From Bacteroidota bacterium (GTDB lineage: Bacteria > Bacteroidota > Bacteroidia > Bacteroidales > Paludibacteraceae): a DNA stretch of 64,000 nucleotides. Shown here piece by piece: positions 1-10,616 of this stretch; position 1 is the stretch's first letter, and each line of letters opens with the position of its first letter. Location of the stretch: assembly GCA_017860295.1 (NCBI GenBank), contig JAFNAS010000012.1, positions 62,001-126,000 of the forward strand, read 5' to 3'. The translations under genes were made by a program, and so were the position numbers. Under the pieces are notes generated by a model. It was not told the DNA's origin. It saw nothing but the letters and a program-made list of their open reading frames with translations, and did not search any database.

Positions 1-233
1 GTAGCCAACAGGTGACGGATGCTTGCCAGAAACACGGCGGATTCTATCTGGGTTCGATTGGTGGTCCGGCTGCAATTTTGGCCAAAAACAATATCAAGAG
101 CATCAAATGTGTGGAATATCCTGAATTGGGTATGGAAGCCATTTGGCAAATCGAAGTGGAAGATTTTCCTGCCTTCATTCTGGTGGATGACAAAGGCAAC
201 GATTTCTTCAAACAGATTCGTCCCCGTGTATAA
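1..233 (+). CDS. Fumarate hydratase class I, C-terminal part (5' truncated by window edge)
   Basis: [17 protein letters not shown]...[34 protein letters not shown] is the typical class I fumarase C-terminus. Confidence 0.88.
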   Translation, partial: SQQVTDACQKHGGFYLGSIGGPAAILAKNNIKSIKCVEYPELGMEAIWQIEVEDFPAFILVDDKGNDFFKQIRPRV

Positions 234-257
234 TCCGGGTCGATACCGATTGATAAC

Positions 258-296
258 AAAAAGAAGGGACACACGATCGTGTGTCCCTTCTTTTTT
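258..296. terminator. Perfect 19-bp-arm palindromic terminator, probably bidirectional
   Basis: AAAAAGAAGGGACACACGA/TCGTGTGTCCCTTCTTTTT between convergent genes. Confidence 0.9.
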
Positions 297-315
297 ATGC
301 AAATAATAGGTTGTT

Positions 316-966
316 TTATCTGTTGGCGTACAATAAAATGGCCGTTCCGTCGTGATCGCCTGTCGTGAACTGATTGGTGTTGATGTTGTTTCCCAGATTG
401 TACCGGCCTACGATTTTGTATGTTTGCCCTTTGTCGAGTTTCTGGCAAAAATCGTTACGAGCAATCAGAAAGGAGCGAAAAGCATGGTGTGCTTTCGTGA
501 AGAGTTGAAAAACTTCGCGGCTAAAGGCTCCTACAAACACATATTGTCCATCATAGTATTCAGGTCCCATTATGCGCCCGTGATTATTGGTCTTGAGAAA
601 GCTTCTGTTTGCCAGAGCTCGTTTGTACTCGTCGGGGAGCTGGTGAATATATGCACCTCCTACTTCTGCACAGTATCCCCACGAATGTCCTTTCTTGTCC
701 TTGTAACCAAACTTTCGGCACTCAGTTATCAGCTTAGCAATGGCCTCTTCGCGACTTTTGGCAAACGGATCGACAATTACCACGTTAATAGGTTCCAGAA
801 GCTCTTTTTTCTGATACTTGGCCCCCAACCAATTGGCAGGAGCTCCGTCACGTTTTTCGAGCCATTTGCCGATAGGGGGTAGCTTTATATTCTGATCCGG
901 ATTTTGAGCATTGGTAAAGTGAAAGCTTACAACAAACAGCAATAAGATAGTTGTTAATCGCAACAT
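316..966 (-). CDS. Secreted hypothetical protein
   Basis: 216 aa ORF with N-terminal signal peptide (MLRLTTILLLFVVSFHFTNAQ). Confidence 0.75.
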   Translation of the reverse strand: MLRLTTILLLFVVSFHFTNAQNPDQNIKLPPIGKWLEKRDGAPANWLGAKYQKKELLEPINVVIVDPFAKSREEAIAKLITECRKFGYKDKKGHSWGYCAEVGGAYIHQLPDEYKRALANRSFLKTNNHGRIMGPEYYDGQYVFVGAFSREVFQLFTKAHHAFRSFLIARNDFCQKLDKGQTYKIVGRYNLGNNINTNQFTTGDHDGTAILLYANR

Positions 967-1117
967 TTTGATTACAAAAAAATCCGTTTTTGTTTATAAA
1001 GTAAAAGAGAAGAATAAATATGCAGTGCAAAGGTAATGAGATTTTGCTTGTGCTCTCTTTTTTATTCTGTTAAACTAACCAACCTAATCTTAAAAAGTTT
1101 GTTTTCTGATATTTGGT

Positions 1118-1966
1118 TTATAAAGCAATCGATTCGCAAATATAATCGGGAATAATGCCATAAGAGCGAATCATCAACTCGTAACTGTCGGGTTGAATGT
1201 TGCCGGTGAGCACAAGGCAGGTGTCGATTCCGAATTTGTTGCCACCGATGATGTCGGTTATTAGCGAGTCACCCACCATCAAGATATCATTTTTGGTTAC
1301 CTCGTGTTCTCGGGCACAATAATCGAATGCAAAACTGAACATCTGGGAATCGGGTTTCCCGAATCGGATAAATGTTTTTCGGGCAAGAGCTTCGAGCATA
1401 TCGCCGACAGCGCCCACCGAAATAGCCACGTCTTTACGGGTTACCGGATAGGTGCCGTCGGTATTGGCAACGATGACTGGAATCGGTTTTTTACGAATCA
1501 GATTGAGTGCCTTGATTAAATCGACATTCCAGTCGAAGCCTTCGTCGTCGAGCAGTACCAGCGCACTAATGTCGATGTAATTCTCAAGGTCGACATCTTT
1601 GATAGAGATAGTTTTCAGTCCTTCGTTTTCGATGTAATGGGCAGAGGCATCGGTTCCCAGATAGGCAATGCGTCCTTTTTGAACCTTATTTTGAATATAT
1701 TCGCGTGCCAACATTCCCGATGAAATAATCTTTCGCTCTGTTACTTGATCGATTCCCGCATTGATATACGATTTGGCCAGTAACTCGGGACTGCGCGAAG
1801 CATCGTTGGTAAGTATATAGAAGGCAATGTCGTTTTCTTGCAGAAACTGAAACATTTCTTTTACTCCGGGCAACATCCCTTTGTAGTTTTTCAACACGCC
1901 GTAAGCATCGAAAAAAATCACCTTGTACTTCAAGGCAACGTCCTTAAAATCATCAAGCCCCATCAT
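1118..1966 (-). CDS. HAD-superfamily hydrolase, NagD-like (subclass IIA)
   Basis: FFDAYGVLKNYKGMLPGV, LTNDASRSP, MVGDSLITDIIGG motifs. Confidence 0.85.
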   Translation of the reverse strand: MMGLDDFKDVALKYKVIFFDAYGVLKNYKGMLPGVKEMFQFLQENDIAFYILTNDASRSPELLAKSYINAGIDQVTERKIISSGMLAREYIQNKVQKGRIAYLGTDASAHYIENEGLKTISIKDVDLENYIDISALVLLDDEGFDWNVDLIKALNLIRKKPIPVIVANTDGTYPVTRKDVAISVGAVGDMLEALARKTFIRFGKPDSQMFSFAFDYCAREHEVTKNDILMVGDSLITDIIGGNKFGIDTCLVLTGNIQPDSYELMIRSYGIIPDYICESIAL

Positions 1967-2002
1967 AGTAATTGTGAATTATGAGTTGTAACGTATGAAT
2001 TG

Positions 2003-2737
2003 TTATAAAGAATCGATAAACGACTTAAATACCAGTTTGTTGCCAGGATGTTCCTGATACATTCGTTCGGGATGAAATTGCAGTCCAACCACAAATTTAT
2101 GTGCCGGGTGATAGATTCCTTCAATCAGTCCGTCGGGGGCTTGAGCCATGGCAACTAATTCCGGCGCCAGTTTTTTAATTCCTTGGTGGTGATAGGTATT
2201 GACCAGAATCTCTTTTTGTTTATACCACTCCATCAACGGTGTATTTTCAAAAATGGAGAGTGGATGGCGGTGGGTATCGTAGTGGTCGTAGTCGATATGC
2301 ACGATACTGCGTTTGTTCACCTCGTGAATATCGAGGTGAAGGCTCCCGCCGAAAACGACGTTAATCATGTGCATACCGCGACAAAAACCGAGAATCGGTT
2401 TGTCGTGCTCTACGGCATGACGGCAGCAGGTAATTTCAATCTCGTCTTTAATGGGGTCGTATTCGTCCAGCTTGCTCACGCTGTAGTTTTCGTTATAATA
2501 TGCAGGGCTGATGTCTCCGCCTTCCGACATCAGTAGTCCGTCGTAGTTGTTGAGGTAATCGGGTAGGTTGGCGATGGTACCTTCCGAAATGGGTATCATG
2601 ATAGGCATTACACCACCCTGTGCCAGAATCTGGAGGTAAATCTCCGAGACCCAGTTTATCAATTTGTTTTTTCTTAGTTCACGTCGTGTGACTATCAGTA
2701 CTTTTTTCTTGGTTGACATGGTTGTTTTGTTCTGCAA
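2003..2737 (-). CDS. Gamma-glutamyl-gamma-aminobutyrate hydrolase family (class I glutamine amidotransferase, peptidase C26)
   Basis: PILGFCRGMHMINVVFGGSLHLDI and VVGLQFHPERM; likely start at MSTKKK. Confidence 0.87.
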   Translation of the reverse strand: MQNKTTMSTKKKVLIVTRRELRKNKLINWVSEIYLQILAQGGVMPIMIPISEGTIANLPDYLNNYDGLLMSEGGDISPAYYNENYSVSKLDEYDPIKDEIEITCCRHAVEHDKPILGFCRGMHMINVVFGGSLHLDIHEVNKRSIVHIDYDHYDTHRHPLSIFENTPLMEWYKQKEILVNTYHHQGIKKLAPELVAMAQAPDGLIEGIYHPAHKFVVGLQFHPERMYQEHPGNKLVFKSFIDSL

Positions 2738-2795
2738 TTTCTCTGTTGGATAACGTTGGATGCACGTTGTATTTACCGTGGCAAAGGTGTTTACA

Positions 2796-3056
2796 TTATA
2801 TACGGTCTACTGTTATCACTCTGAATGTGTTTGAATTGATAGTTATTCTAATGTTCTGTTGTGTGTTGCTAATGTAGAAATTTTTCCCTGTTTTCTGAAA
2901 ATGGTGCATCTCTGTCTGGTCTATTATGCCAGCTATCAGCGTTTCAATTTCATGTTTTTGCAGCATTGTGTTGAGTTTTTTGTTTATTCGATCATACACA
3001 AGTTCCGTGTAGCAAATATTGTTCAGAATCTTTGATTTCTCGATCTTCTCGGTCAT
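2796..3056 (-). CDS. DUF3781-like small protein
   Basis: 86 aa; NICYTELVYDRINKKLNT...GKNFYI...ITINSNTFRVITVDRI resembles DUF3781. Confidence 0.6.
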   Translation of the reverse strand: MTEKIEKSKILNNICYTELVYDRINKKLNTMLQKHEIETLIAGIIDQTEMHHFQKTGKNFYISNTQQNIRITINSNTFRVITVDRI

Positions 3057-3057
3057 C

Positions 3058-4263
3058 TTATTGTTTGCTTATTTCTTTCAGGGCTGCAATGAGCAGCTTG
3101 TCTTTTGCCATTCCTTGCGAAGCTACCCGGATGTGCTGGTTGTCCATTCCGGTTTTGTTGCTGCAATCGCGCACATAGAGATGGTATTCTTCCAAAAGTT
3201 TGTGCTGCAGTTCGGTAGCGGTCATTCCGTATAAAATTTTAATCAATACAAAATTGCTGGCGGTAGGATATGCCCAAAAGCCGTCAATAGTAGATAATTC
3301 GTTGTACAGATAGCGAACGTCTTTAATTACCCGCAACCGGGCTTTTTGATATTGTGCATCAGTTGAAGGTAGCAGCGTGATAAAATACTCGGCTACAGTG
3401 TTGATGTTCCATACCGGCGTAAGTGTCCGCAGGCGTTTTAACAGTTCCATGTTGGCCGTGCAACAATAACCTAAACGCAAACCGGGCACTCCACAGTGTT
3501 TGCTCATCGAACGCACCACAATTACATTAGGGTGATGTTTTACATGCGGTAGCAGAGTGGGAATGTCTTCGTCGGCAAAGTCCATAAACGATTCATCGAC
3601 AATGATGAGCCGTAGATGTTGCATCCGGTTGAGGAAAACGATCATCTCCTTGAGTGATAATAGTTGTCCTGTAGGATTGCCCGGGTTGATAATCAGAGCA
3701 GAAGTGATGCCTTGCTCATCGATCCATTGGGCATACTCATTCAGATCGAGTTGATAGTTCTTTTCGGGCGGAAGCTGAAATAGATGAGCACACTCCTGCT
3801 TTTTCAATTTCTCGGTATATTCGCTGAAGGTGGGAACTGGAATTGCAAAGTCGTCGATAAACTCTTTCTGAATAATGGTAATCAGCTCGGAAGCTCCGTT
3901 GCCAATCAGTAGTTGTTCGGGCTTCACGTGAAGTACTTTTGACAGATATTCTTGGGACAGCCGTGGATTGCTTGACGGATACGATTTCATTAACATCGGT
4001 AACCGATCCTGAATTTTTTTGGTAAGGCGCTTGTCAGGATAGTAAGGATTGGCAATAAAACAAAAATCGGTTACTTTCGACAACATTTTTTCGCCCACTA
4101 TATCGACCAGAGATGGAGAATGTGATGTTTCGTAAAACAGGTGACGGTTTATCTTGAGTTTTTTCTTTGTGAACATGATACAGTCAATGGTTGTGTCAAA
4201 AGTACAAAAATATTCACGTTGAATAAGGGTTCGGAGAGGTTTTTTCTTGACAAATGTAAGCAA
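3058..4263 (-). CDS. PLP-dependent class I/II aminotransferase (histidinol-phosphate aminotransferase / threonine-phosphate decarboxylase-like)
   Basis: INPGNPTGQ, VDESFMDFAD, RSMSKHCGVPGLRLGY; start more likely at the internal MFTKKK. Confidence 0.85.
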   Translation of the reverse strand: MLTFVKKKPLRTLIQREYFCTFDTTIDCIMFTKKKLKINRHLFYETSHSPSLVDIVGEKMLSKVTDFCFIANPYYPDKRLTKKIQDRLPMLMKSYPSSNPRLSQEYLSKVLHVKPEQLLIGNGASELITIIQKEFIDDFAIPVPTFSEYTEKLKKQECAHLFQLPPEKNYQLDLNEYAQWIDEQGITSALIINPGNPTGQLLSLKEMIVFLNRMQHLRLIIVDESFMDFADEDIPTLLPHVKHHPNVIVVRSMSKHCGVPGLRLGYCCTANMELLKRLRTLTPVWNINTVAEYFITLLPSTDAQYQKARLRVIKDVRYLYNELSTIDGFWAYPTASNFVLIKILYGMTATELQHKLLEEYHLYVRDCSNKTGMDNQHIRVASQGMAKDKLLIAALKEISKQ

Positions 4264-4315
4264 GGTGCCCCCGTAATATGACTCCGGAGGTACTTTGCTA
4301 AAAGTAAAAAAAACA

Positions 4316-4747
4316 TTACTGCTTTTCTTTGCTGCTTATCATCCAGTTAATATCGAATTTATCGGTACACATACCGAAATATTCGCCCCAAAAAGTAATT
4401 CCCATAGGCATGGCGATCTTTCCATCCTCTGAAAGAGCTTCGAATATGCGATCGGCTTCTTCATGAGTGTCAACGGCAACCGAAAGGGTAACATTATTTC
4501 CCGTTGTCATTCGTGGCGACCATTCGTCACCGCCGTCACTTCCCATCAAGATTGCATTGTCGCTGATTGGCAGCGCAATGTGCATTATTTTGTTCAGGAA
4601 GGGTTCGGGTACAACCAAATCGTCTTGTTGTGGCATGTCGCAGAAGCGTTCCAGACGTGAGATTTTGGCATGAAATACTTGTTCGTAAAACTTGAATGCA
4701 TTTTCGCATGTACCTGGAAATGCCAGGTATGGATTGATATTAATCAT
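4316..4747 (-). CDS. VOC/PhnB-like glyoxalase-fold protein
   Basis: NPYLAFPGTCENAFKFYEQVFHAKI...WGEYFGMCTDKFDINWMIS. Confidence 0.85.
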   Translation of the reverse strand: MININPYLAFPGTCENAFKFYEQVFHAKISRLERFCDMPQQDDLVVPEPFLNKIMHIALPISDNAILMGSDGGDEWSPRMTTGNNVTLSVAVDTHEEADRIFEALSEDGKIAMPMGITFWGEYFGMCTDKFDINWMISSKEKQ

Positions 4748-4992
4748 AACGTCAAAAATTAGAGGTTTAGGGAGGCCCTGTTTTTATTGTTTTGGTTAGA
4801 AAGCGTATTTCTAATTGCTTCAATACAGCTGCACAAACCAATCAATTTTCAAATATAGTCTTAAATAGACAGCTTTTGAAAATTTTCGGGTAAAAATAGT
4901 GGGTAAAAATGATAATTGCAGAAGTGTGCTGTTATTCGTGTTTTGAAAATAATAATATTATTGCTTTGTTTATCAGTTTATTGTGATTTTAT

Positions 4993-5418
4993 TTATTGCG
5001 CGGTGGCTACTTTTATCTCTGTTAACTTGATGCCGTTTTTGTCTTTATACAGACAGGAGATAATAATTCGATTCTGTCGCAGAAATTCAATGCGTGCGTT
5101 GTTGGTTATGCCCTGCCGTACTACTGGTTCCAGATAATGGCGTAGCTGTAGCGTGTCAACGGAATCTTTTACAGCATTGAGAATGGTGTAGCTAAAGCGA
5201 AATTCGTGGTTGTTCACCGAAGTATTGTCGAAACGGGTTATCTTATCGACCATCATCGGGCACTGCCGGTTGAATTCGTTGGAAATCTGCAATAACGTGG
5301 TTTCTGTCGATGGGGATAATATAAATCGTTGAACCATGAATAGAACGGCAGCTCCTATTGTGGCTCCGACGATTACAGTAATGATTGTGTGGCGTTTCAT
5401 TTGTTCAGATAATCGCAA
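4993..5418 (-). CDS. Hypothetical membrane-anchored protein
   Basis: N-terminal TM segment; overlaps upstream gene end by 22 bp. Confidence 0.6.
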   Translation of the reverse strand: MRLSEQMKRHTIITVIVGATIGAAVLFMVQRFILSPSTETTLLQISNEFNRQCPMMVDKITRFDNTSVNNHEFRFSYTILNAVKDSVDTLQLRHYLEPVVRQGITNNARIEFLRQNRIIISCLYKDKNGIKLTEIKVATAQ

Positions 5419-6695
5419 AATTGATTGAAAGTAGCGCGGAAAGCACCGTCCACTTTGTCGCGGATAGTCTCTTTGTTGACGAACGGATTCTCGTGCGTGT
5501 ATGGATAATCAAAATCGGTTACGATGACTTCGGTCGGAATGTCGTGTGCCGCGCCCTTGAGCGTGTTAACCACATCGTAAGCGGGGATAACTTTATCTTG
5601 TTCGAGTGCAATGGCAAAGATTTGCGAACTGATTTCGCGAAATCGTTTTTCGCGTTCCAGGCGTTTGACCTTGAAATCGAGCATCATGCGGAACGAATGA
5701 CCTTCGGGGTGTTCTTCCAGATAGTGGTAAAGTCGTTTCTCTCGTTTCAAATGGCTCTCAAGATGCTCTACCAGATAAGAATACAAAGCAACGTTGGCTT
5801 CGCTGTCGAGAATGGCTTTCGATACAGGAGTGAGGCGGTTAAATGTCGGTCCTCCGCAAAAGGCCAGCAGTTTGGCATTGGTGAAATAGCCTTTTGGATC
5901 GGTTAGTTTTAGAATTTCCGAAAGAAAAGTACCGATGGAGTAGGAGAAGAAATGAAACTGCATGTCTGGATTGAGAGACGCATATTGCCCGGCTTTTACT
6001 TCATCAATGAATTGGACAATGTCATAGTAGGTTTGCAACCCCGACCATATAAATCGTTGTGGTTTAGATTGTACACGCGTACTGATGGCAACATTGGAAA
6101 AACTGGATTGCAGCAAATCTGGAAAATGATCTTTGCGGCATTGACTGACACTGTGCATCAGGCGACGGTCGCTCCAGACCGAGAGTGCCCGGTTCATGTG
6201 AAACGCCATTGGACAGAGTACCACGCAGCGATGGGTGTTTTTGGCAAGGCAATATGCCCAGGGCAGGTATTTAGTCCACGATTTTTCATTGAATCCGTGC
6301 ATCAACAAGATTGCCTCTTTTTCATTTTTTTGCTGACGGGGAATAAAAATGTGAAAGTTAAACTCTTTGTTTTCATTTACTTCCGAATCTATCAGGTCGA
6401 GACCTTCTTCCGTGTAGCCAAGATCCGTTTTGAAAATTTCGTCGTGAAAGTCTAGATTGTGTTCTTTGCAATGTAATTGTGTATTTCCTTGCAGAATAGT
6501 CCAGTTGGTCGATTGGAATGTCTGATTTTGAACGGATACGAATTCATCTATTTCTATTGTTGTTTCATTCGGGTTGACCTTTGCCTCCAGTAAATTATAC
6601 AAGTCTAAATAATCCATGAGATTCCGGTAATATAAATTAAACACTACGAGTCTGAAAATCGGATATTTTGTTGATCTCATTGCAAAGTTACCCAT
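5397..6695 (-). CDS. Alpha/beta-hydrolase-like protein (DUF6051-like)
   Basis: EAILLMHGFNEKSWTKYLPWAYCLAK; FFSYSIGTFLSEIL nucleophile-elbow-like region. Confidence 0.7.
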   Translation of the reverse strand: MGNFAMRSTKYPIFRLVVFNLYYRNLMDYLDLYNLLEAKVNPNETTIEIDEFVSVQNQTFQSTNWTILQGNTQLHCKEHNLDFHDEIFKTDLGYTEEGLDLIDSEVNENKEFNFHIFIPRQQKNEKEAILLMHGFNEKSWTKYLPWAYCLAKNTHRCVVLCPMAFHMNRALSVWSDRRLMHSVSQCRKDHFPDLLQSSFSNVAISTRVQSKPQRFIWSGLQTYYDIVQFIDEVKAGQYASLNPDMQFHFFSYSIGTFLSEILKLTDPKGYFTNAKLLAFCGGPTFNRLTPVSKAILDSEANVALYSYLVEHLESHLKREKRLYHYLEEHPEGHSFRMMLDFKVKRLEREKRFREISSQIFAIALEQDKVIPAYDVVNTLKGAAHDIPTEVIVTDFDYPYTHENPFVNKETIRDKVDGAFRATFNQFCDYLNK

Positions 6696-6796
6696 TTATA
6701 ACGGGAATATTCAAAATTTATTCTTTTGTAAGGGGAATGTCTTACTAAAAATAAGGTAAAATGCTACCGTGCACTTTTAGGGTACAAAAATTTTTT

Positions 6797-6804
6797 TAAC
6801 TTTG
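6797..6804 (+). promoter_or_regulatory. Bacteroidota -7 promoter element (TAACTTTG) upstream of dxr
   Basis: TAnnTTTG consensus 66 bp before the ATG. Confidence 0.5.
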
Positions 6805-6869
6805 CATCATGGATTCTTGTGTGAAGTTATTAGTGATCCTTTGCATAAGTGTCTATTTTTTAATTTACT

Positions 6870-8054
6870 ATGAACTCACCTTCAGTAAACAGACAAACAC
6901 AACAAATAGCTATACTGGGTTCTACCGGCTCTATTGGAACTCAAGCCCTTGAAGTTATCTCTGCGCATCCCGACCGTTTTGAAGTATATGCTCTGACGGC
7001 AAATAGAAATGTTGATTTGCTTATTCAGCAGGCTATTCAGGTTCAGCCCGAAGTGGTTGCCATTGCAAGCGATGCCTGTTATTCTAAGTTAAAAGAGGCG
7101 TTGGGTCATTTACCTATCAAAGTATTTGCCGGGAGTGATTCGATTGCACAGATTGCCGAGATGGAGACAGTAGATGTTGTCCTGACGGCAATGGTAGGCT
7201 ATTCGGGGCTGTTGCCTACCTTGAACGCACTGCGGGCCGGAAAGAAGATTGCCCTTGCCAATAAAGAGACCATGGTGGTGGCTGGCGAGTTGGTTCGCGA
7301 TCTGGCTCAACGTTATCATAGCCCTATTATTCCGGTCGATTCTGAGCATTCGGCTATTTTTCAGTGTCTTACGGGTGAAATAGGGAATGAGGTGGAAAAA
7401 ATTATTCTGACCGCATCCGGAGGCCCGTTTCGCAATAAAGAGTTTGATTATCTGAAAACGGTAACCAAGCGTGAAGCTCTCAGGCATCCCAACTGGGATA
7501 TGGGGGCTAAAATAACGATAGATTCGGCAAGTATGATGAATAAAGGCTTCGAAGTAATTGAAGCCAAATGGTTGTTCGGACTTTCACCGGAACTAATAGA
7601 GGTGGTGGTACATCCCCAGTCCATTATTCATTCGATGGTGCAGTTTGCCGATGGTGCCATTAAAGCGCAGATGGGGTTGCCTGATATGAAATTGCCGATC
7701 TTGTATGCGTTTTCGTATCCCGACCGGTTGAAGACCGATTATCCGCGTCTCAACTTTGCCGATTATCCGCAATTGACGTTTGAGAAACCGGATACGGGTA
7801 AATTCCGCAATTTGGCGTTTGCCTATGAAGCGATGCGACGAAAAGGAAATGCCGCCTGCATTCTGAATGCGGCCAACGAAATAGTAGTGGCTGCTTTTCT
7901 GAGAGATGCAATTGGCTTTTTGCAAATGTCGGATGTCATCGAGGCAACGATGGCTAAGGTTTCGTTTTTGCTTCAACCCTCTTATGAAGATTATGTGGCT
8001 ACCGATGCCGAAGCCCGTGCGGTTGCTACCGAACTGGTGAAACAATGCGGATGA
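6870..8054 (+). CDS. dxr: 1-deoxy-D-xylulose-5-phosphate reductoisomerase
   Basis: AILGSTGSIGTQALEVI, LANKETMVVAG, PVDSEHSAIFQCL, ASGGPFR, HPNWDMGAKITIDSASMMNKGFEVIEA. Confidence 0.97.
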   Translation: MNSPSVNRQTQQIAILGSTGSIGTQALEVISAHPDRFEVYALTANRNVDLLIQQAIQVQPEVVAIASDACYSKLKEALGHLPIKVFAGSDSIAQIAEMETVDVVLTAMVGYSGLLPTLNALRAGKKIALANKETMVVAGELVRDLAQRYHSPIIPVDSEHSAIFQCLTGEIGNEVEKIILTASGGPFRNKEFDYLKTVTKREALRHPNWDMGAKITIDSASMMNKGFEVIEAKWLFGLSPELIEVVVHPQSIIHSMVQFADGAIKAQMGLPDMKLPILYAFSYPDRLKTDYPRLNFADYPQLTFEKPDTGKFRNLAFAYEAMRRKGNAACILNAANEIVVAAFLRDAIGFLQMSDVIEATMAKVSFLLQPSYEDYVATDAEARAVATELVKQCG

Positions 8055-8104
8055 TTTGATTGTTGAATGTGTATTAAATTGTAATATTATACAGAATTTA
8101 TTGA

Positions 8105-9589
8105 ATGGAGACTTTCTTAATTAAAGCGGCACAACTGATACTGAGTTTGTCGATATTGGTGTTTTTGCATGAGTTGGGTCACTTTGCTTTTGCACGCATT
8201 TTCAAAACAAGGGTAGATAAATTCTATCTCTTCTTCAATCCATATATTTCCTTGTTGCGATGTAAAAAAATTGGAGGCAAATGGCAGGTTAAATTTTTTG
8301 CACGTAACGTGCCCGATATGTATCGTAAAAAACTGGATGCTTTCGGTAATGTGGTGAAAGATGAAAAAGGCAAAGATGTGATGGAAGAGCTTTCCAAGGA
8401 CGATTTGCCCGAAAATGATTGGAGAAGATATACCGAAAATACCGAGTGGGGTATCGGTTGGTTGCCGCTTGGCGGCTATTGCAAAATTGCCGGCATGATC
8501 GACGAGTCGATGGATACCGAAGCTATGAAAAAACCGGCACAGCCTTGGGAGTTTCGTAGCAAGCCGGCATGGCAGCGTCTTTTTATCATGGTGGGCGGAG
8601 TTCTGGTAAATTTTATTACTGCTTTGGCTATTTATGCCATGATTCTTCTGGTATGGGGCGAAGAATACCTTCCTTTGCAAAATGCGAAGTATGGGATGCA
8701 ATTTACCGAAGTTGCCGTGAAGAATGGCTTCAGAAACGGAGATATTTTATTGGCAGTCAATAATAAACCGGTAGACGAAACGTCGGATGCCGTTAAAAAA
8801 ATTCTGACGGACGGTTCGCAACCGATCACGGTATTGCGCAACGGGCAAAAGGTCTCTTTTGTAATACCGTCCGATTTTACCCGTCAGATTATTGCTTCCA
8901 ATCCTAAATTATTCATGTCGCCGCGTATTCCGTTTGTGGTAGAGAAGACGATGAATGGGTCGGCTGCCGCTAAAGCCGGTTTGCAGAAAGGTGATAGTGT
9001 GGTGGCGGTGAATGGTAAAGCAATGTTTGCTATACAGGATGTCTCTAATCAGTTGGATTCATGTAAAGGGAAAACAGTTCCGTTTGAATTTGTAAGAGCC
9101 GGTAAGCATTTAACGGTATCGATTGCTGTGAGTGAGAACGGCAAAATAGGAATCGCGTTGAAAAATTCGTTCGCGGGTTTTGTTACCAAACGCATCACCT
9201 ATGGATTCTTTGAATCTATTCCAGCCGGTATCAATAAAGGTGTAGAAACGTTGGTCTCTTACGTGAAACAGCTTAAGTTTATCTTTACCAAAGAGGGAGC
9301 AAAACAGATTGGTGGCTTTGGTGCCATTGGAAGCCTCTTTCCGGATATGTGGGATTGGCAAAGTTTCTGGGCACTGACCGCATTTCTTTCTATTATACTG
9401 GCGTTTATGAATATTCTTCCTATTCCGGCACTTGATGGCGGACACACGCTGTTTCTGCTCTACGAGATGGTGACAGGGCGTAAACCGAGCGATAAATTTC
9501 TGGAGTATGCTCAATTGGTAGGTCTGTTTTTGATTTTTGCTTTGATTATTTACTCAAACGGGAATGATATTTTCAGGCTGTTTAAATAA
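8105..9589 (+). CDS. rseP: RIP (site-2) metalloprotease RseP
   Basis: FLHELGHFAFAR (HExxH), PDZ segments, NILPIPALDGGH (NPDG-type) motif. Confidence 0.95.
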   Translation: METFLIKAAQLILSLSILVFLHELGHFAFARIFKTRVDKFYLFFNPYISLLRCKKIGGKWQVKFFARNVPDMYRKKLDAFGNVVKDEKGKDVMEELSKDDLPENDWRRYTENTEWGIGWLPLGGYCKIAGMIDESMDTEAMKKPAQPWEFRSKPAWQRLFIMVGGVLVNFITALAIYAMILLVWGEEYLPLQNAKYGMQFTEVAVKNGFRNGDILLAVNNKPVDETSDAVKKILTDGSQPITVLRNGQKVSFVIPSDFTRQIIASNPKLFMSPRIPFVVEKTMNGSAAAKAGLQKGDSVVAVNGKAMFAIQDVSNQLDSCKGKTVPFEFVRAGKHLTVSIAVSENGKIGIALKNSFAGFVTKRITYGFFESIPAGINKGVETLVSYVKQLKFIFTKEGAKQIGGFGAIGSLFPDMWDWQSFWALTAFLSIILAFMNILPIPALDGGHTLFLLYEMVTGRKPSDKFLEYAQLVGLFLIFALIIYSNGNDIFRLFK

Positions 9590-9613
9590 GCAAGTGATTT
9601 AAATTTTACGGCT

Positions 9614-9931
9614 ATGTTTCAAAAAATCTGGTTGAATCTGCGTAAATGGTCGAAGCATACCAAACATATTAAATATTGGTTGGTGGCCGGAACTTTCCTG
9701 ATTATTATGTGTTTTGTGGACGAAAATAATTTTTTCAGACGCATCTCCAATCAACGTGAAATCCAAAATCTGGAGGATCAGATAGAGTCGTACGACAAAA
9801 ATATAAATGATAATCGGATGAAAATTAACGAGCTGCAAACGGGTAATGCCAATCTGGAAAAATTTGCCCGCGAAGAGCATTTGATGAAGCGACCCAACGA
9901 AGATATATTTATTATTAAAGAAAAAGATTGA
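9614..9931 (+). CDS. Septum formation initiator, FtsB/DivIC-like
   Basis: Single TM plus coiled coil, EKFAREEHLMKRPNEDIFII. Confidence 0.85.
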   Translation: MFQKIWLNLRKWSKHTKHIKYWLVAGTFLIIMCFVDENNFFRRISNQREIQNLEDQIESYDKNINDNRMKINELQTGNANLEKFAREEHLMKRPNEDIFIIKEKD

Positions 9932-10278
9932 TGCAAATAACAGAAAAACAGCGGACCCGAATATTGCAATTGCTTTATAGTGTGGGTTATGTGTTGTTGA
10001 TGATAGGGACGATCCTCTATTTTTCGACGTTTAAAGTCGCGCCATACCTGTTTTCGTTGGGTGTTGTGTGTCTTATCGTGGTGAGGGTGGTTTTACCTAT
10101 CGATCAGTCCGATTTCAGAACCAAACGATTGAATAAAATTCATGCATTTGCTACTCTGGTATTAGTTGCCAGTGCCTATGGAATGTTTATTCATCATTAT
10201 CTCTGGCTGGCCGGATTGCTCCTGTCTACCATACTTGACCTGTATATCAGTTTCAGATTACCTAAAAAGGGAAAATAA
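9928..10278 (+). CDS. Small integral membrane protein
   Basis: 116 aa with several hydrophobic segments, overlaps the FtsB-like gene by 4 bp. Confidence 0.7.
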   Translation: MMQITEKQRTRILQLLYSVGYVLLMIGTILYFSTFKVAPYLFSLGVVCLIVVRVVLPIDQSDFRTKRLNKIHAFATLVLVASAYGMFIHHYLWLAGLLLSTILDLYISFRLPKKGK

Positions 10279-10289
10279 AGATTTCTTTT

Positions 10290-10337
10290 CGATATAAAAA
10301 ACGCAACCGATTTCAACAATCAGCTGCGTTTTTTTAT
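10290..10337. terminator. Hairpin terminator AAACGCA...TGCGTTTTTTT
   Basis: Inverted repeat followed by T run between convergent genes. Confidence 0.55.
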
Positions 10338-10358
10338 GCTTCTTTTTTTTGTTTTTAG

Positions 10359-10616
10359 TTAGTGGACTCCTTCAAGAAGGTGAAGAGCATGATCTAAAAT
10401 AGTCGTATCGTCTAGCATTACCAACCCACCGTCGGGACCCGGCTCTATATGAACACCACAACTCTTGCCATCTTTAAAATTATGACCACCGAAGTAATTG
10501 CGCACCGTTTCGTCGGTTAGCCCTAAATCTGAGGCAATTTTTCCCATACTGCCAGACGGAAGTCTGTCTTTGATTTTTCTCAGTTCGTTAAATGTGATAG
10601 TTCTAGTCATAATCAC
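10359..10616 (-). CDS. Small HTH DNA-binding protein
   Basis: 85 aa; GSMGKIASDLGLTDETVRNYFGG HTH-like segment. Confidence 0.65.
   Translation of the reverse strand: MIMTRTITFNELRKIKDRLPSGSMGKIASDLGLTDETVRNYFGGHNFKDGKSCGVHIEPGPDGGLVMLDDTTILDHALHLLEGVH

Noticed and set aside
8117-8701. 194 aa antisense ORF within rseP
   Set aside because: Shadow ORF of a well-supported conserved gene.
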